This document shows positions 1-5,031 of a DNA stretch of 5,332 bases, piece after piece. The DNA lies in NCBI GenBank assembly GCA_934467435.1, contig CAKSLR010000089.1:1-5332 (forward strand). The letters are read 5' to 3'. The notes under the pieces were generated by a model. It was not told the origin of the DNA, made no database searches, and worked only from the letters and a program-made list of their open reading frames with translations. How positions within the stretch are numbered: the first letter of the stretch is position 1; each line of letters opens with the position of its first letter. The DNA comes from an uncultured Eubacteriales bacterium. GTDB taxonomy: Bacteria > Bacillota > Clostridia > Oscillospirales > CAG-272. The position numbers were made by a program, and so were the translations under genes.

Positions 1-13
1 CGTAAATTGCAGG

Positions 14-50
14 AAAAAAAGAGAGCGGCACCGCTTCTGCGGTGCCGCTC
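14..50 (-). terminator. Intrinsic terminator, minus strand (serS side)
   Basis: Positions 23-34 and 39-50 form a perfect 12-bp GC-rich stem around a four-base loop (35-38). Read on the minus strand, the stem is followed after two bases by seven T residues (complement of 14-20), the classic Rho-independent layout. On the plus strand the trailing bases are TTCTCTAAAC, a poor U-tract, so the main polarity is minus. It lies about 40 bases past the serS stop codon and is the likely end of the serS transcript. Confidence 0.88.
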
Positions 51-62
51 TTCTCTAAACGA

Positions 63-93
63 CCCCCGCGCCGCAAGCGCGGGGGCTTTTTTT
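63..93 (+). terminator. Intrinsic terminator, plus strand, overlapping the serS 3' end
   Basis: Positions 63-71 pair with 77-85 in a 9-bp G/C-only stem with a five-base loop (CGCAA), followed on the plus strand by C and seven T (87-93). No plus-strand gene is visible to its left, so it probably ends a convergent gene lying outside the window. The U-tract runs into the complement of the serS stop codon (92-94), so the two convergent units share these bases. On the minus strand the hairpin lacks a trailing U-tract, so it would only assist serS termination. Confidence 0.8.
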
Positions 94-1378
94 AGTGTTT
101 GGGGGTGAGTACAGCCATACCACCCATATAAGGTTGCAGGGCAACGGGAACCTTCACCGAGCCGTCTGCCTGCAGATTGTTTTCAAGAAATGCAATCAGC
201 ATCCGCGGAGGTGCGACTACGGTATTGTTCAACGTGTGGGCGAGGTACTTGCCATCTTTGCCGTTCACACGAATGCGCAGACGGCGCGCCTGTGCATCGC
301 CGAGGTTCGAACAACTGCCCACCTCGAAATACTTTTTCTGACGGGGCGACCATGCTTCCACATCGCAGGATTTGACCTTCAGATCGGCAAGGTCACCTGA
401 GCAACACTCCAGTGTCCGTACAGGAATATCCATCGAACGGAAGAGGTCAACTGTGTTCTGCCAAAGTCTATCATACCACATTTTGCTTTCTTCGGGGCGG
501 CAGACCACAATCATTTCCTGCTTTTCAAACTGGTGAATCCGATATACCCCGCGCTCTTCAATGCCGTGGGCGCCTTTCTCCTTACGGAAGCAGGGAGAAT
601 AACTGGTCAGCGTATAGGGAAGTTTTTCTTCGGGCAGAATCTGATCTATGAACTTGCCGATCATCGAATGCTCGCTCGTGCCGATCAGGTAGAGATCCTC
701 GCCCTCGATCTTATACATCATGGCGTCCATTTCGGCAAAACTCATCACGCCGGTCACCACGTCGGAACGGATCATAAACGGCGGCACACAATAGGTGAAG
801 CCGCGGTTGATCATGAAGTCCCGTGCGTAGGAAATGACGGCGGAATGCAGACGGGCAATGTCGCCCATCAAATAGTAAAAGCCGTTTCCGGCAACCCGGC
901 GGGCGGAATCCAGATCAATGCCGTCAAACCGCTCCATGATGTCGGTGTGGTAGGGAATTTCAAAATCGGGAACGACCGGCTCGCCGAATCGCTCAATTTC
1001 CACATTCTGACTATCGTCCTTGCCGATCGGCACCGAAGGATCGATGATGTTCGGAATGGTCATCATAATCTGTTTGATGCGGGCGTCCAGTTCCGGTTCC
1101 CTCGCTTCCAGTTCCGCCAGTTTTTCCGCCTGTGCGGAAACCTGCGCTTTGACCTCGTTTGCCTCTTCTTTTTTGCCGCTTGCCATCAGGGTGCCGATTT
1201 GCTTGGAGAGTTTGTTGCGGTTGGCGCGCAGGGTATCCGCTTCCTGCGTAATCTTGCGGCGCTCGGCATCCAGCGCGATGACTTCATCCACCAGGGGCAG
1301 CTTGCTGTCCTGGAATTTGTTGCGGATGTTCTGCCGCACTACATCCGGGTTTTCTCTTACGAATTTCAAATCCAACAT
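92..1378 (-). CDS. serS: Serine--tRNA ligase (seryl-tRNA synthetase)
   Basis: This cytoplasmic class II synthetase charges tRNA-Ser, and also the serine stage of selenocysteinyl-tRNA where present, using serine and ATP. The 428 residues match the usual bacterial length (about 420-430). Residues 1-110 are the N-terminal tRNA-binding domain, with a charged helical-hairpin coiled coil from about 30 to 105. The catalytic domain follows, with the TSE serine-binding loop (234-236), motif 2 with FRKE (264-267) and RIHQFEK (280-286), the SCSN..DAQARR segment (355-366) and motif 3 with HTLNN (381-385) and Arg392. All expected catalytic residues seem present. Motif 3 reads NNTVVAPPR instead of the NGSGLAVGR type seen in E. 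coli and Bacillus, and motif 2 has KGAHGIEERG; both look closer to Thermus or archaeal forms of bacterial-type SerRS, as I recall them. The start MLDLKFVRENPD is canonical and has a GGAGG upstream. The gene is monocistronic within the window and has no T-box leader. Confidence 0.97.
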   Translation of the reverse strand: MLDLKFVRENPDVVRQNIRNKFQDSKLPLVDEVIALDAERRKITQEADTLRANRNKLSKQIGTLMASGKKEEANEVKAQVSAQAEKLAELEAREPELDARIKQIMMTIPNIIDPSVPIGKDDSQNVEIERFGEPVVPDFEIPYHTDIMERFDGIDLDSARRVAGNGFYYLMGDIARLHSAVISYARDFMINRGFTYCVPPFMIRSDVVTGVMSFAEMDAMMYKIEGEDLYLIGTSEHSMIGKFIDQILPEEKLPYTLTSYSPCFRKEKGAHGIEERGVYRIHQFEKQEMIVVCRPEESKMWYDRLWQNTVDLFRSMDIPVRTLECCSGDLADLKVKSCDVEAWSPRQKKYFEVGSCSNLGDAQARRLRIRVNGKDGKYLAHTLNNTVVAPPRMLIAFLENNLQADGSVKVPVALQPYMGGMAVLTPKH

Positions 1379-1388
1379 GAAAGATTAG

Positions 1389-1393
1389 CCTCC
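1389..1393 (-). promoter_or_regulatory. serS ribosome binding site
   Basis: The minus strand reads GGAGG here, ten bases before the serS ATG. The spacing is slightly long, but no better start exists nearby and the encoded N-terminus is the family's normal one, so this site supports the ATG at 1376-1378. Confidence 0.75.
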
Positions 1394-1428
1394 GTCTGTT
1401 TTTGGTCTTCCGATTATTATTACCCAAT

Positions 1429-1457
1429 ATTGTAGCACAAAATATTGCATCTGACAA
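1429..1457 (-). promoter_or_regulatory. serS sigma-A promoter with extended -10
   Basis: On the minus strand, TTGTCA (1457-1452) is followed by a 17-bp spacer and TACAAT (1434-1429), with TGC directly before the -10 box, an extended -10. Transcription would begin near 1422, giving a leader of roughly 44 bases. That is too short for the T-box riboswitch that often controls serS in Firmicutes. The heptamer AATATTG occurs twice on the plus strand, at 1426-1432 and 1441-1447 (15-base period), overlapping the -10 and spacer; its meaning is unknown. Confidence 0.8.
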
Positions 1458-1508
1458 GGGCAGACCATGAAAAATTTGGACTTTTTTCCTTGCCATCTGA
1501 AACTCGTT

Positions 1509-1549
1509 GAAATAAAATAAAAAAACGTAAAGAAAATTATATAAACCTC
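1509..1549 (+). promoter_or_regulatory. A/T-rich UP-element-like tract upstream of the RHH-clpB promoter
   Basis: Immediately upstream of the -35 box the plus strand is almost pure A/T with phased A-runs (for example AAATAAAATAAAAAAA). Such tracts commonly bind the alpha subunit C-terminal domain of RNA polymerase or bend DNA, and raise promoter strength. The rest of the intergenic gap between the serS promoter and this tract (about 1458-1508) shows no gene, hairpin or recognised operator. Confidence 0.45.
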
Positions 1550-1578
1550 TTGACAAATTATAAAAAACGGTGTATAAT
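1536..1578. repeat. Three ATTATA elements across the RHH-clpB promoter (candidate operator)
   Basis: ATTATA occurs at 1536-1541 and 1557-1562 as part of a direct repeat AAATTATA with a 21-bp period, about two helical turns. It occurs again inverted as TATAAT at 1573-1578. The second and third copies form a 6-bp inverted repeat with a 10-bp spacer covering the spacer and -10 box. Ribbon-helix-helix repressors often bind such short repeats in their own promoters. The words are AT-only and the third copy is the -10 consensus itself, so chance is a serious alternative. Confidence 0.25.
1550..1578 (+). promoter_or_regulatory. Perfect-consensus sigma-A promoter of the RHH-clpB operon
   Basis: TTGACA (1550-1555), a spacer of exactly 17 bp and TATAAT (1573-1578) match the sigma-A/sigma-70 consensus at all twelve positions. 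Transcription should begin near 1585, leaving a leader of about 23 bases. No CtsR heptad repeat (GGTCAAA type) and no CIRCE (TTAGCACTC-N9-GAGTGCTAA) is present, although these normally control clp and groE/dnaK genes in Firmicutes. Confidence 0.93.
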
Positions 1579-1593
1579 AGGTTCAGAACAGGG

Positions 1594-1601
1594 AAAGGAG
1601 G
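1594..1601 (+). promoter_or_regulatory. Ribosome binding site of the RHH protein gene
   Basis: AAAGGAGG lies six bases before the ATG at 1608. It is a near-perfect Shine-Dalgarno sequence at good spacing and fixes the start codon. Confidence 0.93.
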
Positions 1602-1607
1602 CACGGG

Positions 1608-2273
1608 ATGAAAAAAAGTGTTTATTCCCTGATGCTGGATGACGGTGTGGTGGCGGAGATTGACCGCCTTGCCTATGCGCAGAATACCAATCGTTCCAAC
1701 ATGGTGAATCGGATTCTGGCGGAATACGCCTCTTACGTCACGCCGGAGCAGAAAATGCGGGAGGCATTTGATAAGATTGCCGCAATGCTCGACGGGCAGG
1801 ACAGTTTCCGGCGGATGTTGCCGACATCAGATACCATGCTTTCTTTGCGTTCGGCGTTGATGTATAAATACAACCCAACGGTGCGGTACAGTGTGGAACT
1901 TTACCGCGGCGCGCCGAATGGGGAAGTGGGAGAACTACGGGTGACCATGCGGACACAGAATGCCCGCCTGACCGAAGAACTTTGTCGGTTCTTCTCTTTG
2001 TGGGCTGCCGCAGAAGGGCACCATCCATCGGTGCCGCCGTCTTTCTTTGCGGATGGGAAATATACACGCCGCTTGATTTTGCGAAGAAATCATGCAGCAG
2101 ATTCCGAACCCCTGACACCGGAAACGGTGGGTGAGGTCATCGCCGCTTACATTCGCACCTTCGATCATGCGATGAAAGCCTATTTCCGCCTGGCAGATCA
2201 GCCGGATGCGGCGGCGGCAGCGGTATCGGAAATTTACGAAACCTATGATCGGAAAAACGGATTACTGATATAA
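1608..2273 (+). CDS. Ribbon-helix-helix (CopG-like) DNA-binding protein with unknown C-terminal domain, upstream of clpB
   Basis: The 221-residue protein is not assigned to a named family. Residues 4-10 (SVYSLML) form a predicted beta strand. Helix A follows at about 12-26 and, after the turn N-R-S (28-30), helix B at about 30-43. This is the strand-helix-helix plan of CopG/RHH_1 regulators, which dimerise and insert the strand into the DNA major groove. Residues 45-85 look helical and linker-like. Residues 90-200 look like an alpha/beta domain, with predicted strands at 91-100, 108-115 and 152-160 and helices at 118-136 and 171-197. An alanine run (201-205) precedes a last helix. There is no signal peptide or membrane segment, so it should be cytoplasmic. 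RHH proteins are often about 45-100 residues, so the extra 170 residues suggest a sensor or partner-binding domain. It is the first gene of a probable operon, 30 bases ahead of clpB with no terminator between. DNA binding is inferred from the pattern; autoregulation is a hypothesis. Confidence 0.8.
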   Translation: MKKSVYSLMLDDGVVAEIDRLAYAQNTNRSNMVNRILAEYASYVTPEQKMREAFDKIAAMLDGQDSFRRMLPTSDTMLSLRSALMYKYNPTVRYSVELYRGAPNGEVGELRVTMRTQNARLTEELCRFFSLWAAAEGHHPSVPPSFFADGKYTRRLILRRNHAADSEPLTPETVGEVIAAYIRTFDHAMKAYFRLADQPDAAAAAVSEIYETYDRKNGLLI

Positions 2274-2290
2274 AGCTATTTTCGTGGTAA

Positions 2291-2298
2291 AGGGGGAG
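2291..2298 (+). promoter_or_regulatory. clpB ribosome binding site
   Basis: AGGGGGAG lies five bases before the clpB ATG. Together with the family-typical N-terminus it supports the start at 2304. The 30-base gap after the preceding stop codon holds no hairpin or promoter of its own, which favours co-transcription with the upstream gene. Confidence 0.82.
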
Positions 2299-2303
2299 AT
2301 TGT

Positions 2304-4901
2304 ATGAATCTTCAGAAAGCAACCCAAAAAAGTGTGGAGGCGCTGCAAAACGCGCAACGGCTGGCAAGTGAATACGGCAACCAGCAACTGGAGGAGGCAC
2401 ATCTCGCGCTGGCACTTCTTTCGGCATCCGACGGTCTGATTCCCGGACTTTTTGAAAAGATGGGGATATCCGTGGATGCGGCAAAGAACGCCCTGCGTGC
2501 GGCGGTGGAAAAATATCCGAAAGTAAGCGGTGGCGGCAGAGAAGCCGACAAGGTTTACGTGTCGGGAGATCTTGACCGTGCGCTGAATACCGCGGAAGAA
2601 GAAGCCGGCAAGATGGGGGATGATTATACCTCGGTCGAGCATCTCTTCCTCGGGTTGCTTTTGCGACCGGATGAAGCCATGCGCCGTTTCTTCTCGGAAC
2701 AGGGTGTGAACAAGGACGACTTTCTGCGGGTTCTGCGCGAGGTGCGCGGCAACCGTCGTGTGGACAGTGATACTCCGGAGGACACGTATGATGTTCTGAA
2801 AAAATACGGGCAGGATCTGTGCGAGCGTGCCCGCGCCCAGAAACTGGACCCTGTAATCGGGCGGGACGAGGAAATCCGGAACGTTATCCGCATTCTGTCC
2901 CGTAAGACCAAAAACAACCCTTGCCTGATCGGCGAGCCCGGTGTCGGTAAAACGGCAATTGCCGAAGGACTTGCCCAGCGTATTGTCAAGGGAGATGTGC
3001 CGGATAACCTGAAAGATCGCACCATCTTTTCGCTGGATATGGGGGCGCTGATTGCCGGTGCGAAATTCCGTGGGGAGTTTGAGGAACGGTTGAAGGCAGT
3101 GCTTTCCGAGGTGCAGAAGAGTGAAGGGAAGATCATTCTTTTCATCGATGAGTTGCACACCGTTGTGGGTGCCGGCAAGACCGATGGCGCAATGGATGCG
3201 GGTAACCTGTTGAAGCCGCTGCTGGCGCGCGGCGAGTTGCACTGTATCGGCGCAACTACGCTGAATGAGTACCGGAAGTATATTGAAAAAGATGCGGCGC
3301 TGGAGCGTCGGTTCCAGCCGGTCATGGTGCCGGAACCAACGGTGGAAGATACGATTTCCATCCTGCGTGGGCTGGAAAAACGGTATGAGGTCTATCACGG
3401 GGTGAAAATTCACGATAGTGCCCTGATTGCCGCCGCTACGCTTTCCAATCGGTATATTACCGATCGGTTCCTGCCCGATAAGGCAATCGACTTGGTTGAT
3501 GAAGCCTGCGCGCTCATCAAAACCGAAATGAATTCCATGCCGACCGAACTCGATGAAATTTCCCGTAAAATCATGCAGGAAGAGATCGCGGAGGCAGCGC
3601 TGAAAAAAGAAACCGATCAACTCTCGGTAGAACATTTGCATGAGGTGCAGAAGGAACTTGCCGATCTGCGTGCCCGCTTTGATGAGATGAAAGCCAAGTG
3701 GGAGAGCGAAAAGCAGGCAATCGGAAAAGTGCAGAAAATCCGTGAGGAAATCGAGGATGTGAATGCGCAGATTGAACGTGCACAGGAATCGTATGATCTC
3801 AGCCGTGCGGCGGAACTGAAGTACGGGAAACTGCCCGCTCTGCAGAAAGAACTTGCCGAAGAAGAGGAGAAAGAGAAGAATAAAGCCGGGCAGAATACAC
3901 TTCTGCGGGATCAGGTGACGGAAGAAGAGATTGCCCGCATCGTAGCCCGCTGGACGGGTATTCCCGTTGCCAAACTGATGGAGGGCGAACGGAATAAACT
4001 GTTGCGCCTGGATGAAATTCTGCACCGCCGTGTGGTGGGGCAGGATGAGGCGGTCAGCCGCGTGGCGGATGCCATTCTCCGTTCGCGTGCGGGGATTCGC
4101 GACCCGCGGCGCCCGATCGGTTCGTTCCTGTTCCTCGGACCGACCGGCGTCGGTAAGACCGAGCTGGCAAAAGCGCTGGCAGAGGCGCTCTTTGATGATG
4201 AGCACAATCTGGTGCGCATTGATATGAGCGAGTATATGGAAAAATACTCGGTCTCCCGCCTGATCGGTGCGCCTCCCGGATACGTCGGTTACGATGAAGG
4301 CGGGCAACTGACAGAGGCGGTGCGCCGTCACCCCTATTCCGTTGTGCTGTTCGATGAAGTCGAAAAGGCACACCCCGATGTGTTTAACGTCCTGTTGCAG
4401 GTGCTTGATGACGGCAGAATTACCGACAGCCAGGGCAGAACCGTGGACTTCAAGAACACCATCCTGATTCTGACGTCGAACCTCGGTTCGGATATTATCC
4501 TGGAGAACATCGACGGAAGCGGCGAGATCCGGGAAGAGGGCAAAGCCCAGGTCGATGCGTTGCTCAAACGCAGTTTCCGGCCGGAATTTCTCAACCGGTT
4601 GGATGAGATTGTCTTCTATAAACCGCTGACGAAAGATAACATGGAGAAGATCGTGGATCTGCTCATTGCCGACCTTTCGCATCGGATGGAAGACAAGCGG
4701 CTGCACGTTACGGTGACGCCTGCGGCGAAGGAAGAGATCATCCGTGCCGCGTACGACCCGATTTACGGTGCAAGACCGCTGAAACGGTATCTGCAATCCA
4801 AGGTGGAGACATTGCTTGCCCGCCGCATCATCGAAACCGATGTGGCACCGGACACCACGCTGGTTGTGGATTACGGCGAAAACGGGCTTTATATCCGCTG
4901 A
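2304..4901 (+). CDS. clpB: ATP-dependent chaperone ClpB (Hsp100 disaggregase)
   Basis: ClpB is a cytoplasmic hexameric AAA+ machine that, with DnaK/DnaJ/GrpE, threads aggregated proteins through its pore to rescue them after heat or other stress. The 865 residues match the family (E. coli 857). Residues 1-145 are the double Clp-N substrate domain. AAA-1 has Walker A GEPGVGKT (210-217), Walker B FIDE (280-283), pore-loop K-F-R-G (254-257) and arginine fingers R335/R336. A full M-domain coiled coil spans roughly 415-535 and includes YGKLP (507-511); this separates ClpB from ClpC and ClpA. AAA-2 has Walker A GPTGVGKT (612-619), pore loop GYVGY (659-663), Walker B LFDE (682-685), arginine finger R765 and sensor-2 GARPLKR (822-828). 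No ClpP-docking IGF/L loop was noticed, as expected for a non-proteolytic member. All catalytic residues are intact. The first pore loop carries Phe255 where E. coli has Tyr. The gene contains no TTA, CTA or TCA codon. It is second in an operon with the RHH protein and ends at a strong terminator. Confidence 0.99.
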   Translation: MNLQKATQKSVEALQNAQRLASEYGNQQLEEAHLALALLSASDGLIPGLFEKMGISVDAAKNALRAAVEKYPKVSGGGREADKVYVSGDLDRALNTAEEEAGKMGDDYTSVEHLFLGLLLRPDEAMRRFFSEQGVNKDDFLRVLREVRGNRRVDSDTPEDTYDVLKKYGQDLCERARAQKLDPVIGRDEEIRNVIRILSRKTKNNPCLIGEPGVGKTAIAEGLAQRIVKGDVPDNLKDRTIFSLDMGALIAGAKFRGEFEERLKAVLSEVQKSEGKIILFIDELHTVVGAGKTDGAMDAGNLLKPLLARGELHCIGATTLNEYRKYIEKDAALERRFQPVMVPEPTVEDTISILRGLEKRYEVYHGVKIHDSALIAAATLSNRYITDRFLPDKAIDLVDEACALIKTEMNSMPTELDEISRKIMQEEIAEAALKKETDQLSVEHLHEVQKELADLRARFDEMKAKWESEKQAIGKVQKIREEIEDVNAQIERAQESYDLSRAAELKYGKLPALQKELAEEEEKEKNKAGQNTLLRDQVTEEEIARIVARWTGIPVAKLMEGERNKLLRLDEILHRRVVGQDEAVSRVADAILRSRAGIRDPRRPIGSFLFLGPTGVGKTELAKALAEALFDDEHNLVRIDMSEYMEKYSVSRLIGAPPGYVGYDEGGQLTEAVRRHPYSVVLFDEVEKAHPDVFNVLLQVLDDGRITDSQGRTVDFKNTILILTSNLGSDIILENIDGSGEIREEGKAQVDALLKRSFRPEFLNRLDEIVFYKPLTKDNMEKIVDLLIADLSHRMEDKRLHVTVTPAAKEEIIRAAYDPIYGARPLKRYLQSKVETLLARRIIETDVAPDTTLVVDYGENGLYIR

Positions 4902-4907
4902 AAGAAC

Positions 4908-4943
4908 AAAGCGCCGGGGAATCTCCCCGGCGCTTTTTCTTTT
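4908..4943 (+). terminator. Intrinsic terminator of the RHH-clpB operon
   Basis: AAAGCGCCGGGGA (4908-4920) pairs perfectly with 4924-4936 over 13 bp around a three-base loop, and T-runs follow (4934-4938 and 4940-4943, broken by one C). It begins seven bases after the clpB stop codon. The A-run before the stem also gives it some potential on the minus strand, but no minus-strand gene ends here. Confidence 0.95.
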
Positions 4944-4964
4944 GCAACTTTTTCGGATTCGGTC

Positions 4965-4993
4965 TTGCAAAGGGGGCGGGAATATGCTATACT
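4965..4993 (+). promoter_or_regulatory. Sigma-A promoter with extended -10 for the lipoprotein gene
   Basis: TTGCAA (4965-4970), a 17-bp spacer and TATACT (4988-4993) are preceded by TGC at 4985-4987, an extended -10. The start point would be near 5000, giving a leader of about 32 bases. It sits just after the clpB terminator, so the lipoprotein gene is its own transcription unit. Confidence 0.82.
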
Positions 4994-5017
4994 ACCAACA
5001 TGAAATGTATTTTTTCG

Positions 5018-5024
5018 AGGGGAG
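5018..5024 (+). promoter_or_regulatory. Ribosome binding site of the lipoprotein gene
   Basis: AGGGGAG lies seven bases before the ATG at 5032. It selects this start over the ATG at 5000, which lies at the predicted transcription start and has no such site. Confidence 0.85.
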
Positions 5025-5031
5025 TTTGGGC

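Noticed and set aside
533..1435. 300-codon plus-strand open frame opposite serS
   Set aside because: It is in register with serS codons, has no ribosome binding site and no recognisable domain, and serS is certain. It is a codon-bias shadow.
1433..1438. TAGCAC resembling half of a CIRCE (HrcA) operator
   Set aside because: The matching GTGCTA half and the nine-base spacer are absent, and it lies within the serS promoter spacer and -10 region, not at the clpB promoter.
1467..1520. 17-codon plus-strand reading frame in the intergenic gap
   Set aside because: It lies upstream of the rightward promoter, has only a weak AAGGG before it, and its composition is that of AT-rich noncoding DNA.
1608..2273. 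RHH protein as the antitoxin of a toxin-antitoxin pair
   Set aside because: The next gene is full-length clpB and not a small toxin, and the protein is much larger than typical RHH antitoxins.
2262..4970. 902-codon minus-strand open frame opposite clpB
   Set aside because: It is in exact register with clpB, starts at a TTG without a ribosome binding site, overlaps the clpB terminator, and its translation shows no coherent domain. clpB itself is unmistakable.
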